Source: Promethearchaeota archaeon
Lineage (GTDB): Archaea > Asgardarchaeota > Lokiarchaeia > Sigyniarchaeales > SOKP01
Assembly: GCA_016930515.1 (NCBI GenBank)
Contig: JAFGGO010000122.1
Location: 1 to 37,314 of the forward strand
Direction: 5' to 3'
DNA: 37,314 bases
A program made the position numbers and the translations under genes. Positions 1 to 8,816 of the stretch are shown piece after piece (position 1 is the first letter of the stretch; the number at the start of each line of letters is the position of its first letter). The notes beneath the pieces are model-generated. The model was not told the DNA's origin. It ran no database searches and worked only from the letters and a program-made list of their open reading frames with translations.

Positions 1-1071
1 CCATAACGAAAGAAATAGTTTCAAGTTATCATCGGAACGAAATATCTTGTCTCTCAATTGTCTTTTCTTTTTTAACATCGATAAAAATTTTTTAGAAAGA
101 AATTTCTCGTATGTTTTTCCAAGCTCAATTTCGATATCTTCGTCCTCACACTTTTTAATTGATTCAATTGCTAATTTTCCCGACATCATTGCGTACGGAA
201 TGCCCTTCCCACTAATAGGATCGACCAATCCGCCAGCATCTCCTACAGCAAACACGTTCTGCTTGAAAAGAATAGGTCTCAATCCAATTGGTATGAGGTG
301 ATGCATCCTTAATTGGAGAGATGCGTTAATTAAAGCTTGTTTTACGAATGGAAGCGAAATAAATCTATTAAACTCGGTCCGCGCGTTTTTCACGAGATTT
401 ATCTGATTACCCCATCCTACTGTTATAATTTCTTCTTTTGGAAAGAGCCAAGAATATCCTATTGGAAATAATTTTTTTCCAAAAAATAAGTGAACGCTAT
501 CACTCCCTAGAGTTTCAGATATATGTTTCTTTGATGTTTTCATTTCATGGGTTGTTGTGATGCATATATTTGAGCTCTCAAAGAATGGCCAATCTAATAG
601 TTTTAATGTTGTTGATACAGCACCATCTGCGGCAATTATATATTTCGCATGAAATTTTGTTTTTTTCGTGTATATTTTGTATTTGTTTTCTTTTTTTTTT
701 ATATCTACTAGTTGTTCCTTATCACGAATCCTCGCACCGCTATTTACAGCCAGATCAAGCAAATATTTATCGAATACGCTTCGCCAAATAACCGCACCTT
801 TTCCGTCTTTAAAATATGTTTCTCCATCAGAATGATGCAATTCCAGTTTTTCTACAATTCGAGCTATTTTATCTTCTGGGTATCCTATCTCGTCAATTAG
901 CTCCCATCCTAAGGCGCCACCACACGCTTTATAGCGACCATTGTCTCTTATTTCTGCTTTATCAATAACACAGGTTGAATAACCGTATTTTGCTGCGGTT
1001 TTTGCCGCAATAGATCCGCCTGGTCCCGCACCAATAACAAGAACATCAAAGGAGTTATTTTTTTCGCTCAT
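1..1071 (-). CDS. Geranylgeranyl reductase family FAD-dependent oxidoreductase (partial, C-terminus beyond window)
   Basis: Reading back from the ATG at 1071, the frame stays open for 357 codons to the window edge, so the C-terminus is missing. Residues 8-19 hold an FAD-binding Rossmann motif (DVLVIGAGPGG). Near residues 275-290 is the second FAD signature, GDAGGLVDPISGKGI, typical of geranylgeranyl reductases. The family saturates the double bonds of geranylgeranyl chains; in archaea the usual substrate is digeranylgeranylglycerophospholipid, the precursor of archaeol lipids, at the membrane. The nearby isoprenoid genes support that role. It is transcribed separately, with an AT-rich TATA-like stretch at 1081-1096 immediately upstream. 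It could instead reduce a quinone or polyprenol side chain, since substrate cannot be read from the sequence. Confidence 0.85.
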   Translation of the reverse strand, partial: MSEKNNSFDVLVIGAGPGGSIAAKTAAKYGYSTCVIDKAEIRDNGRYKACGGALGWELIDEIGYPEDKIARIVEKLELHHSDGETYFKDGKGAVIWRSVFDKYLLDLAVNSGARIRDKEQLVDIKKKENKYKIYTKKTKFHAKYIIAADGAVSTTLKLLDWPFFESSNICITTTHEMKTSKKHISETLGSDSVHLFFGKKLFPIGYSWLFPKEEIITVGWGNQINLVKNARTEFNRFISLPFVKQALINASLQLRMHHLIPIGLRPILFKQNVFAVGDAGGLVDPISGKGIPYAMMSGKLAIESIKKCEDEDIEIELGKTYEKFLSKKFLSMLKKKRQLRDKIFRSDDNLKLFLSLW

Positions 1072-1080
1072 TATAATCGT

Positions 1081-1096
1081 AATTTATATAATAAAG
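1081..1096 (-). promoter_or_regulatory. TATA-like promoter of the geranylgeranyl reductase gene
   Basis: On the minus strand this reads TTTATTATATAAATT. It lies 10-25 bases before the ATG at 1071, so transcription would start at or very near the start codon, giving a leaderless or nearly leaderless mRNA. Confidence 0.4.
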
Positions 1097-1232
1097 CGTT
1101 TTAAAAGTAGTTTTCTATTTAATTCTTCTTAATTTACGATTTGAATTAGTCAATTTCATCTAAAATTCTAATCAAAAAAATCATTTATCAAAACAATGAA
1201 ATTATAAACAAAACATGTAAAAAATCTATAAA

Positions 1233-1670
1233 TTACAAACCATCAAAAAAACCTTTAACTTTGGTGTCTGGTTGCTCGCTAAGTAATTTTTCCAAATTGA
1301 TAGAAAACGAATCTAATAAATATTTAATTGCCTCATTTTCTTCGTGCATGTGTCCAATAAAGGTATTGATAAATAAATTCTTAATCTTTTCAAGAATTTG
1401 GAACATTTTTTTTTGCCTGGAGTATATGGTTGCCTTAATAACGAAAGAGATTTCTGAAATCCTGTCCTTAGTAAAAAAAAGCTTGGAGGTTCCTAATCGA
1501 GCCTCTTTCATTTCCTCTTCTCCTAACTCTCGAGCAAGCGATTGAAAAGCTGAAACAAAACCTGATAATAATTCTTTATCGTTTTTTCCTAGTGACTCGA
1601 ATTCCTCACCGTAAGGAAAAATTACTTTCCCCACTTTATCAACGACAAATATTCCTTCGATACTTTTCAT
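1233..1670 (-). CDS. Small longin/roadblock-like protein
   Basis: This is a protein of 145 residues starting at the ATG at 1670; a GTG one codon upstream is possible. It opens with a beta strand pattern (IEGIFVVDKVGKVIFPY) followed by an alternating helix and strand layout, ending with a long helix. This is the pattern of the longin/roadblock superfamily, small domains that in Asgard archaea and eukaryotes bind small GTPases or act in membrane trafficking. No signal peptide or membrane helix is seen. It has its own promoter and stands alone between a coiled-coil gene and the geranylgeranyl reductase gene. The fold assignment is from pattern only and the partner is unknown. Confidence 0.6.
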   Translation of the reverse strand: MKSIEGIFVVDKVGKVIFPYGEEFESLGKNDKELLSGFVSAFQSLARELGEEEMKEARLGTSKLFFTKDRISEISFVIKATIYSRQKKMFQILEKIKNLFINTFIGHMHEENEAIKYLLDSFSINLEKLLSEQPDTKVKGFFDGL

Positions 1671-1688
1671 CACGAAAAAGAAAATGCA

Positions 1689-1700
1689 ATTTATAAGTAA
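1689..1700 (-). promoter_or_regulatory. TATA box of the longin-like gene
   Basis: The minus strand reads TTACTTATAA here, with its centre about 23 bases before the ATG at 1670. This supports a leaderless transcript and favours that ATG as the start. Confidence 0.5.
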
Positions 1701-1828
1701 ATATTGTGGTTTAATTCTGCATTTTTTATAAAAATTAGTTTTCCAAATTTTTATTAATAAAAATAAAAGACATATTATATTAATGATAGGACATCAAAAA
1801 ATAACAAAACAAATATTCAAATCGTGCA

Positions 1829-2644
1829 TTATAAATTAGCGATAAACTGTTCTTTTGCAGCATCCGAATATATTGTTTCAAATTCCTTATCAGAGAGAAA
1901 ACCCTTTTCAAAGAGAATTTGTTTTATCCCTGAAATAATTTTTCCAACCATCTCGTTTTCCAAGAGCTTCTCTTCGAGTTCTGCGACCTTCTTGTTAATG
2001 TCCAAGAGCTCGTTTGTCCTTTTCGTCAAATTAGCTCTTAATTTATCGATGATTTTTAATTGATCCTGAATAGTAATTTCGAGTCCATCGTTGACCATTT
2101 TGGTTTTATTTTCGCTTTCAGCTAATGCGTGTTGGAGTTCTTCAATTTCTTTATTTTTTTGTGCAACTTTTTTTACTAGATCGTAAATTGCAGTTTCGAT
2201 CTCGTGCTCTTTTTCTGCTTTTAGCTCGGTTAACATTGAATCTAACTCTATGTTTTCTTTTTGAAGCTTGATCAAGCTTTTTTGCAGGTTAGCATTCATT
2301 GTTTTTAAAACATCTTGCTCTTTTTTCGCAAGGCTCATTTTTTTATCTTGTTCTTTAAGATTGGTTCTAAAGTGTTCTAATGTATCTCCTCTTTCGTCAA
2401 GCTGGATTTTTAAATAATTATATAATTCTAAAACGCTATCCAAATGTTCGCTGGTTTTGAGTGAAAAAATTTGGTCTTTTACGATCTTTGTGTTTCTAAG
2501 GTCCAACTCTTTTCTAAGGGAAACGACCTCTTTTTCAAGAGCGTCAATCTTGAGCCTTATATCTGTGAGTACCTTTCCCTCAATTTTTTGTCGCTCGTTT
2601 GGCTTGCTCCGAGCTTTTTCCCAATCAATAGAAATAACTTTCAC
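1829..2644 (-). CDS. Coiled-coil protein, unknown function
   Basis: This protein of 271 residues is not recognised. Residues about 25-225 are almost continuous heptad-like coiled coil rich in Leu, Lys and Glu. A short non-coil N-terminus (MKVISIDWEKARSKPNERQK) and a C-terminal helical tail of about 45 residues (KIISGIKQILFEKGFLSDKEFETIYSDAAK, given here from its positions 228-258 only in part) flank it. There is no membrane helix or signal peptide, so it is probably a cytosolic scaffold or tether. The start is a GTG at 2644; a TATA-like stretch (GGTATATCAC, near 2666-2676) lies about 27 bases upstream, which fits a leaderless mRNA. It sits between the IPP isomerase and longin-like genes. Confidence 0.7.
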   Translation of the reverse strand: MKVISIDWEKARSKPNERQKIEGKVLTDIRLKIDALEKEVVSLRKELDLRNTKIVKDQIFSLKTSEHLDSVLELYNYLKIQLDERGDTLEHFRTNLKEQDKKMSLAKKEQDVLKTMNANLQKSLIKLQKENIELDSMLTELKAEKEHEIETAIYDLVKKVAQKNKEIEELQHALAESENKTKMVNDGLEITIQDQLKIIDKLRANLTKRTNELLDINKKVAELEEKLLENEMVGKIISGIKQILFEKGFLSDKEFETIYSDAAKEQFIANL

Positions 2645-2875
2645 CTTTATTATTTATTACATTCGTGATATACCATCTTAAATTACAATTGATTTTTGAT
2701 ACATCTCTTTTTGGATTCTGTAAGTAATTATGATCATAAATATTTAAAAGTTTGTGAAGAATTTATCCTCTTATCTTGAAAATTGGCTAAAAATAGTTGA
2801 AAATATAATCGGGACGATTAAAATTCTATTAAATTCTATATTAAAAATGGTTTAAATTGACATCATTACAAATTT

Positions 2876-3976
2876 TTAGAATTGAATTTGTTCTTCCCAT
2901 TGATATAAATTTCCCAGAAATACTCTCTTCTTTCGATTATTTTTTAAAGCGCGCAAATTCATTACATTGAGCAACCACATGCAAGATTGTAACTCATGTT
3001 TTAACGTTTTGATTTCTTTGATAGTTTCAGATTCGGTTCCGCTTTCCAAATCTTTCCAAGAGGAAAATAAGAATTTGCTTGCGAATCCTCCTATATCAGC
3101 ACCTAAAACGATGCTTTTTGCAATATCAACTCCTGTTTTTAATCCACCTGTTGCAATAATAGGCAAGTTTGAAATTGATCGAACATATAAGACACTTACA
3201 GGGGTTGGATTTCCCCATTCTCTAAATAATACTGCGGGGTTTCTCGTATACTTCTCGTTGACTTTATTACTCCTATAATATTCGATATCGGCAAAGCTAG
3301 TACCACCTGCACCTCCAACATCAAATCCATTAAATCCTATATTCTCTAATCGTTTGGCCGATTCTATATCGAATCCCGAACCAACTTCCTTTGCGATGAT
3401 GGGAATCTTAGTTTTTTTTTTTATTTTTTCAAAATTTTCCTCGAAGAGTTTATACGAAATATCTCCATTATCTTGTAATAATTCGTGTAAAGAATTAAAA
3501 TGTATTGCCATTGCATCAGCTTTAATCATTTCTATGCATTTTATGAAGAATTCTGGTTCGAAATCGGATTTACTAATTTGTCCTATACCGATATTTCCGA
3601 TAATAAAAGTGGTGGGTGCCATATCTCTAACAACTTTAAATGAATCTATTAGGTTTGGATCTTCAATACCAGCTCTCTGGCTTCCCACGCTCATTATTAT
3701 TTGTTCCTGTTCAGCAGCAGTAGCCAAAATCTTATTGATCCTTGTGGCTACAGGGTGTCCTCCTGTAATTGCAGAAATACAAATAGGTGCCGATATTCTT
3801 TTGTTAAAAATGGAAGTAGAAATATCTATTTCATTAAAATTATATTCTGCATAAGGGTGGTGAATTAATTTTATAAGCTCAAAATAGTTTTCTACATGTT
3901 GTACATCGTGTTCTATCGGAATTTTCATGTGATCCAATTTTCTATCCATGATCTCGAAGCTTTTCTTTTCAGGCAT
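2876..3976 (-). CDS. fni: Type 2 isopentenyl-diphosphate delta-isomerase
   Basis: This FMN- and NADPH-dependent enzyme interconverts IPP and DMAPP. At 366 residues it has the family's usual length. Visible family signatures are the N-terminal RKLDH (residues 12-16), ISAITGGHP near 68-75, SVGSQRAG near 96-103, GNIGIGQ near 127-133, and the glycine-rich FMN phosphate-binding segment GGAGGTSFADIEYYR near 221-235. It is the last gene of a probable operon, mevalonate kinase, isopentenyl phosphate kinase, isomerase, with 33 bases between it and the kinase. One oddity is that the segment usually read as NxxQE in this family is NSLHE here (residues 161-165), so the position of the catalytic Gln appears to be His164. 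Confidence 0.93.
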   Translation of the reverse strand: MPEKKSFEIMDRKLDHMKIPIEHDVQHVENYFELIKLIHHPYAEYNFNEIDISTSIFNKRISAPICISAITGGHPVATRINKILATAAEQEQIIMSVGSQRAGIEDPNLIDSFKVVRDMAPTTFIIGNIGIGQISKSDFEPEFFIKCIEMIKADAMAIHFNSLHELLQDNGDISYKLFEENFEKIKKKTKIPIIAKEVGSGFDIESAKRLENIGFNGFDVGGAGGTSFADIEYYRSNKVNEKYTRNPAVLFREWGNPTPVSVLYVRSISNLPIIATGGLKTGVDIAKSIVLGADIGGFASKFLFSSWKDLESGTESETIKEIKTLKHELQSCMWLLNVMNLRALKNNRKKRVFLGNLYQWEEQIQF

Positions 3977-4009
3977 TTTTAATAGATGTTTGATAGTATG
4001 TGATAAAAA

Positions 4010-4828
4010 TTATTCATTGACTAAAATATTTGTACAATCCACATCTTGATTCATTAAAGCTTTTAAAATATAATCTTCCTTGAGGCCATTTACAAGTTGA
4101 ACTGGTACATTTAGATCACATATTTTTTTGATAAAATCAATTTTTCCCTTAATTCCACCTGTGACATCTATTTTTTGTCCTAAATCCGCTAATTCAAGAG
4201 AATCTAATTCTCGAGCAAAACAATCGTTGAGCAATACATGCCCATTTTTATTATTATCGTCCTTGATATAAATGCCATCAGTTTCCATTGTAAATATTAC
4301 TTTTGATACTTCATATTCAGTCAAACCTAAACACAATAAATATATTATCTCGTCACCTGATATGATTGAAAAAGAACCATTCTTATCAAAGATCACGTCA
4401 CCATAGAGAATTGGTGTTAAACCAAGGTTTAATATTGTCTCGATTATGTCTTGAGAATGCATGGACATCGAATTACCCTCCTTTACAAAAATACTTGACG
4501 ATTGCATGGTTATCGCTGGATACCGATTCTCTACTAATATATTAACTAAATAAGAATTAAAATAATTCATAGATTGATGCGTTTCTGCTACGCCTAATAT
4601 TTGGTTCGATATCGCAGAATTTAATCCTCCTGAAATTTGATACTTTTTCGCTGGTGGATGTCCAAAAGATCCTCCTCCGTGGATAACGATTATCTTTTTA
4701 TAAACTTTAATGATTTGGGAGAGAACATTTCTCACTATTTCTTTTCTTATGGAATATGGCTTGTTCTTATCGGTAAGGAGGCTTCCCCCGAGTTTTAAAA
4801 GAATAATCTCTTTTTTCAAGGCATGCAC
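4010..4828 (-). CDS. ipk: Isopentenyl phosphate kinase
   Basis: This amino-acid-kinase-fold enzyme phosphorylates isopentenyl phosphate to IPP, the last phosphorylation of the archaeal mevalonate route. At 272 residues it matches the family. The N-terminal LLKLGGSLLTDK is the nucleotide-binding Lys/Gly motif. HGGGSFGHPPA near residues 50-60 contains His57, matching the family's catalytic His, and METDGIY and DVTGGIKGKI are the later kinase-fold motifs. The reading frame starts at a GTG directly after the TGA of mevalonate kinase, with no spacer, so the two are very likely translationally coupled; a TTG three codons later is an alternative. Its presence with the UbiD and aconitase-X genes fixes the pathway type. 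Confidence 0.94.
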   Translation of the reverse strand: MHALKKEIILLKLGGSLLTDKNKPYSIRKEIVRNVLSQIIKVYKKIIVIHGGGSFGHPPAKKYQISGGLNSAISNQILGVAETHQSMNYFNSYLVNILVENRYPAITMQSSSIFVKEGNSMSMHSQDIIETILNLGLTPILYGDVIFDKNGSFSIISGDEIIYLLCLGLTEYEVSKVIFTMETDGIYIKDDNNKNGHVLLNDCFARELDSLELADLGQKIDVTGGIKGKIDFIKKICDLNVPVQLVNGLKEDYILKALMNQDVDCTNILVNE

Positions 4829-5776
4829 TCATCCAATTATGGTTTTCCATACTTCGTATCCTTCTTTTTCGACTGCTAGAGCGATCTTGTTTTGTAAGCT
4901 TTCTGAATCTGCTAACGCTATAACTAAACCACCTCGGCCAGTACCCGTCATTTTAGCTCCAATGGCACCTTGATTCCGGCATATTTCAACCAATTTATCG
5001 TTAATTTGTCCTGATACTGTTATTTCTTGAAGTAATTCGTGATTTTTATTCATTAAATCGCCGATTAAAGGAATCTCACCTTTTAGGAGTGCTTCTTTTG
5101 CTTGTTTAGCTAATTGTTCGTATTGAGTAAATAAGTATTTAAATTTTTCAGGATTTTCGTCTTTTAGGCGTTTCACATCAGCCACAACTTCGGTTGTTGA
5201 TGCTGTAATTCCTGAATTTGCAATTACTAGTGGAATTTTTTCAGGAGCTTTTAAGAGATCCATTGTATTACTTCCACCGCTTAGATTTTTTACAAACCAT
5301 ATTAAACCCCCAAATGTTGAGGCGGTGTTGTCAATTCCGGATGGGGTGCCGTGATAAGCTTTTTCTCCCTCGTATGCGGCTTCGTTAATTTGTTCGGCGT
5401 TCAGACCAAGACTAAAAGCATCGTTTAAAGCTCGCGCAAGTGAGGTGCATTGTGCTGCCGAAGCTCCGACTCCACTGGCAGCGTATAGGTCTCCTCCGAA
5501 AGTAATGTTGAGTTTTTGATTTTTTGTGTCAATCTTCATGTGATTTATGACATTAGCAATTGATTGCATTGCCTCGTCGAATTTGGTTTTTTTATAGCCT
5601 GGTGTTGCTGGTCTCTCGTCGTTCACATTCCACCCACTTCCCCTGCTTACCTTTACCTTGGCTAAAGTATAGGATCCTAAAGCTGAGGCAATTGCTGGAA
5701 GACCATAAACTACAAAATGTTCTCCAAAAAGGATGGTCTTACCGTATCCTATTCCGCTTCCTTCTTTATCTGACAT
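4829..5776 (-). CDS. mvk: Mevalonate kinase (GHMP family)
   Basis: It phosphorylates mevalonate to mevalonate-5-phosphate with ATP in the cytosol. The protein has 315 residues, typical for archaeal enzymes. Visible GHMP signatures are GEHFVVYGLPA (residues 18-28), the phosphate loop SGVGASAAQ (101-109), a variant of the more usual GLGSSAA, the GTPSGID motif with the catalytic-type Asp149, and the C-terminal KMTGTGRGG. It heads a likely operon with isopentenyl phosphate kinase and IPP isomerase and has its own TATA box. The loop variant makes substrate less than certain, but the SGIDN context and neighbours strongly favour mevalonate. It does not resemble a diphosphomevalonate decarboxylase. 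Confidence 0.92.
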   Translation of the reverse strand: MSDKEGSGIGYGKTILFGEHFVVYGLPAIASALGSYTLAKVKVSRGSGWNVNDERPATPGYKKTKFDEAMQSIANVINHMKIDTKNQKLNITFGGDLYAASGVGASAAQCTSLARALNDAFSLGLNAEQINEAAYEGEKAYHGTPSGIDNTASTFGGLIWFVKNLSGGSNTMDLLKAPEKIPLVIANSGITASTTEVVADVKRLKDENPEKFKYLFTQYEQLAKQAKEALLKGEIPLIGDLMNKNHELLQEITVSGQINDKLVEICRNQGAIGAKMTGTGRGGLVIALADSESLQNKIALAVEKEGYEVWKTIIG

Positions 5777-5808
5777 CTTTCTAAAATGAAATTGATTATA
5801 ATAGTGGA

Positions 5809-5820
5809 TTTTTATAAATT
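5809..5820 (-). promoter_or_regulatory. TATA box of the mevalonate kinase operon
   Basis: The minus strand reads AATTTATAAA, centred about 39 bases before the ATG at 5776. The expected transcript would have a leader of about 10-15 bases containing AGAAAG, a weak ribosome-binding sequence. Confidence 0.45.
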
Positions 5821-5923
5821 TCGATTTGTTATAAATCTTTTCTTGAGCGTGATTCTAAGTATAAAAAATAATTAAAAATATGTTAATATAAAAAACGAAA
5901 AATAGTAATCTTTGGATAGTTAA

Positions 5924-6310
5924 TTATAATTCTATGAGTCCTTCCGTTGCGTTAACGCTAATTATTTGTCCTGTCTTGATATTGTTTATATCAATTTTAT
6001 CAACACAAGGAATTTCGCTAATGATGCATCCAACGGCTATTATCGTGTCTATTTCTTTATTTACGATTGCTGCTGGGGCAGTATTATTCTTTTTCATTCT
6101 ATACATCGTGTACGAACCGACCGTTGACCCCTTTCCTGAAGGAAAAACTAGAACCTTTCCCGTAACTGATTGACCTTCTAGCTCGTGTCCTACTTCAACA
6201 ACGATACCAGTATCTGGATCGACGCCTCCATAGAAAGATATCCCATCCTTGGTTACAATGGCTTCAGCTTTAGCCATTCCCTTGTAAATTTTTCTTCCAG
6301 TAAGCTTCAT
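5924..6310 (-). CDS. Phosphomevalonate dehydratase small subunit (aconitase X swivel domain)
   Basis: This is a protein of 128 residues of the DUF126/aconitase-X swivel family. It pairs with the large subunit to dehydrate mevalonate-5-phosphate to trans-anhydromevalonate-5-phosphate. The signature PSGKGSTVGSY near residues 57-67, with Ser62 in the active-site loop, is clear, as is the later IIAVGCIISEIPCVD. The ATG at 6310 overlaps the end of the large-subunit gene by four bases (ATGA), indicating coupled translation and a 1:1 complex. In aconitase-X proteins of other organisms the same pair can act on hydroxyproline-type substrates; the mevalonate genes around it make the phosphomevalonate role by far the better reading here. 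Confidence 0.9.
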   Translation of the reverse strand: MKLTGRKIYKGMAKAEAIVTKDGISFYGGVDPDTGIVVEVGHELEGQSVTGKVLVFPSGKGSTVGSYTMYRMKKNNTAPAAIVNKEIDTIIAVGCIISEIPCVDKIDINNIKTGQIISVNATEGLIEL

Positions 6311-7500
6311 TTTATTGCCTCCTCAATGCATTCTTGAATGGTACCTATTTTCACCTTGAACTTGTTTTTAGCGCGTCCATAATAGCAAGCTTTCGCAGAA
6401 TCAACCATGATTCCCTTGAAACGACCTTTGATGGGAGCAACGACGCAACAAGTATCTGCAGCGAATTTTGCCCCTGCATCTTCTATTGTTTTTGAATATC
6501 CCGCTTGGTCAGCAATCTTTTTTGTTGGGCGTGCAGTGGTGATCCAAAATTCCTTTTTTACTTTTTTACCTTCTAAAAGTTTTGCAATGGTTGCGATCTC
6601 GTGGAGAGATGCGTGGGGACACCCGATACTTACAAAATCGATTTCAATATCAGAATCGGTTAGTTCGGATCGGGCCTTATCCATGTCGTCCTGAGATATC
6701 TCCACGACTAATTTGCTTGGTTTTGGATACTTGTTATATTCAGGAGTGATATTCTCCATGTGAAACATTGCCGCACCACCGTAAGTTGCAACTGAAGCGC
6801 AAAGCGATTTGAGCTCTTCAACGGTTGCTGAAGAAACGCCCGTGATGTAAGGGATTTTCTTTCCTAATTCGACCAATTTATCCCCAACAAACTTACCTAA
6901 AATTCCAAACTGATCCGTACCGCTCACGAAAGTTTTTACATTTATGAGGACTTCTCCATATCTGTTTTCGTCTAAATGATATCCATATCGAGGCGTTTTT
7001 CCGGTGAGAGCCGAAGCTAAAGCACTTGGACCCCCTTCTCGATTTGTTCTAGCACCAATCACGGAATTGGCATAACAAACGGCGCTACTTTCTGCCCATG
7101 CTAAATGTTGTCCAAAATGAGGGCTATTACCAATCAAATAAGGAGTACACGAACAAGTAGTTATGATACCCATTTTGGCGAATGCATCAATAGCCCGATT
7201 TTGGTTTATTGCGAAATTCTCGTCTATACCTAACGCCTGCCAATTTTCTCGATCCATTCCCGCGGGATTAAGGGTCGTTAAAACCTTTACTTTACCATCT
7301 TCTGCCATTTCGTTTAAAAATTCGAGTCCTGCCTCGTCAAGATTTGCGTAGGAAACTCCTGCGATTTGGACGCCCGTTACTTCGACCATTGAATCGGCAT
7401 CAAAAATTTCTCCTAAAGTTATTAAAATTTCCATTGATTTTTTTGCAGCCTTTCCGTACTTGCCATTAAGCATTTCTTGTTCTTCTTGTGATAGTTTCAT
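6307..7500 (-). CDS. Phosphomevalonate dehydratase large subunit (aconitase X catalytic subunit)
   Basis: This is the iron-sulfur catalytic subunit of phosphomevalonate dehydratase, a protein of 397 residues from the ATG at 7500. I prefer this start over a TTG at 7515 because AAGGGGAA lies just upstream as a ribosome-binding site. Motifs seen include CSCTPY near residue 115, GARTNREGGPSALAS near 147-162 and DTCCVVAP near 349-356; these Cys residues are candidates for [4Fe-4S] ligands. It follows the UbiD-family gene with an 11-base gap and overlaps the small subunit by four bases, so the three form a tight operon that carries out two successive steps. Oxygen sensitivity of the cluster is expected from the family. 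Confidence 0.93.
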   Translation of the reverse strand: MKLSQEEQEMLNGKYGKAAKKSMEILITLGEIFDADSMVEVTGVQIAGVSYANLDEAGLEFLNEMAEDGKVKVLTTLNPAGMDRENWQALGIDENFAINQNRAIDAFAKMGIITTCSCTPYLIGNSPHFGQHLAWAESSAVCYANSVIGARTNREGGPSALASALTGKTPRYGYHLDENRYGEVLINVKTFVSGTDQFGILGKFVGDKLVELGKKIPYITGVSSATVEELKSLCASVATYGGAAMFHMENITPEYNKYPKPSKLVVEISQDDMDKARSELTDSDIEIDFVSIGCPHASLHEIATIAKLLEGKKVKKEFWITTARPTKKIADQAGYSKTIEDAGAKFAADTCCVVAPIKGRFKGIMVDSAKACYYGRAKNKFKVKIGTIQECIEEAIK

Positions 7501-7511
7501 AATATTCCCCT

Positions 7512-8816
7512 TCAACTAAAATATTTGTCTAAATTAACTTTTGGGAACTCTGCCAAATCGTAACTCTTTCCCTTTGCTACGATAGGTTTCGTCAAGTCAA
7601 AACCGATTTTTGTGGTCATTTTGGTGCCAGGTTCAGCACTTGGGTCGAGGCTACTTCCAGGCTCCTTATCTTTCACGATCATTTTCGTGTCTCCTTGAAA
7701 TCTAGTGGCCATTGCCCATTCTACTGAAAGTGGGTCATAAATATTAATGTCTTTGTCCACAATAAAAATATGTTTACAACTTCCATGACCGGCAAAAGCT
7801 CCTGCTATTGCTTTTTTTCCATCTTCCTCGGAATTCTTATCTATCTGAACGATTGCGTGAAGCCAAGAACATCCTCCTGGATTTACATTTACATCAAGAC
7901 ATTTCACACCCATTTCATTAACTTTTGTAAATATTGTAGGTTCTCTAGGCATCCCCATCAATATTTTATGCTCTAATGCTCCAGGGAGCAAGGCTTGCCA
8001 AATAGCGTTTTTTCTGTGCGTGACTTTTTTTACTTCAAAAACGGGTTCTTCTCTTATTACATCGTAAGTTTCTGTTAAATCCACGAAAGGTCCTTCCGAA
8101 TGTTTTTCTTCTATGTAGACCCTTCCTTCAAGAACGAATTCTGCTTCAGCAGGAATCGTTAAATCAACAGATTTGGCTTTTATAGTTTTAATTGGCTCTA
8201 AAGCATTAGCTATTGTTAATTCGTCAACTCCTGCTTCTACAGAAGTAGCTCCCGCAATTAAAATGTTTGGAGGGTTTCCAATGCAAAAGGCGACTTCAAC
8301 TTCACCATTTTTCTTTAAAAATTGATGAAAATGCCTTCCAGCAACAATACGAGTGGCAAATTTCTCCTTTGAAAATTGCATGGCTCGATGAAAATCCATA
8401 TTTTGGCCGAGATCTGGATCTCGGGTAACGACTACAGCAGAACTTATGTAATTACCACCATCTTTTTCGCAGTGATATAAAATCGGTATTGTATCTAAAT
8501 CCACGCTTGTTTCTACTACTTCCTGGCAGGGCGCACTTGAAACAATTTCAGGATCAGAACGCTCCTTAATCGCTCTTGAAAGCATGGGAATGAGTTCGGC
8601 GGGGTTAACTCCAAAGTACGAGGAAATCGCGTCTTTAGTGCAAAAAAGATTTCCAACAACTCGAAAATTCGATTCTTTCACCTTATTAAATAATACCGGT
8701 GTTGGTTCCATTCCCTTTAGAATTCCTGAAATTTCCAAGGTCTTTGAAACTTCGACATCGACTTTTTTTAATATTCCTTGCTTGTCAATATTTTCTAAGT
8801 GTTCTCTAAATCCCAT
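7512..8816 (-). CDS. UbiD-family anhydromevalonate phosphate decarboxylase
   Basis: This protein of 434 residues belongs to the UbiD family, whose members decarboxylate unsaturated acids with prenylated FMN. In this setting the expected reaction is trans-anhydromevalonate-5-phosphate to isopentenyl phosphate. Family features include FREHLE at the N-terminus, the EGPFVDLTETYD segment near residue 240 carrying acidic active-site residues, GMPREPTIF near residue 290, and PSAEPGTK near the C-terminus. The prenylated-FMN synthase (UbiX) needed for its cofactor is not in the window. It is first in the operon with both aconitase-X subunits. A ribosome-binding site, GAGAGGAA, precedes the ATG. A UbiD for quinone synthesis is the alternative, made unlikely by the operon. 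Confidence 0.9.
   Translation of the reverse strand: MGFREHLENIDKQGILKKVDVEVSKTLEISGILKGMEPTPVLFNKVKESNFRVVGNLFCTKDAISSYFGVNPAELIPMLSRAIKERSDPEIVSSAPCQEVVETSVDLDTIPILYHCEKDGGNYISSAVVVTRDPDLGQNMDFHRAMQFSKEKFATRIVAGRHFHQFLKKNGEVEVAFCIGNPPNILIAGATSVEAGVDELTIANALEPIKTIKAKSVDLTIPAEAEFVLEGRVYIEEKHSEGPFVDLTETYDVIREEPVFEVKKVTHRKNAIWQALLPGALEHKILMGMPREPTIFTKVNEMGVKCLDVNVNPGGCSWLHAIVQIDKNSEEDGKKAIAGAFAGHGSCKHIFIVDKDINIYDPLSVEWAMATRFQGDTKMIVKDKEPGSSLDPSAEPGTKMTTKIGFDLTKPIVAKGKSYDLAEFPKVNLDKYFS

Noticed and set aside
47..301. Plus-strand reading frame opposite the geranylgeranyl reductase
   Set aside because: It is the antisense of a frame that encodes clear FAD-binding motifs, and its own translation is Ser/Phe/Ile-rich without domain features.
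3354..3854. Plus-strand frame of 166 codons opposite IPP isomerase
   Set aside because: It is fully inside a well-supported gene on the other strand and shows no recognisable protein pattern.
4829..5776. Possibility that the GHMP kinase is mevalonate-3-kinase or a decarboxylase
   Set aside because: The GEHFVVYG and GTPSGID motifs fit mevalonate kinase, and isopentenyl phosphate kinase plus the aconitase-X/UbiD set need mevalonate-5-phosphate.
7512..8816. UbiD as a quinone-pathway decarboxylase
   Set aside because: It is in a tight operon with both aconitase-X subunits and no quinone genes are present.
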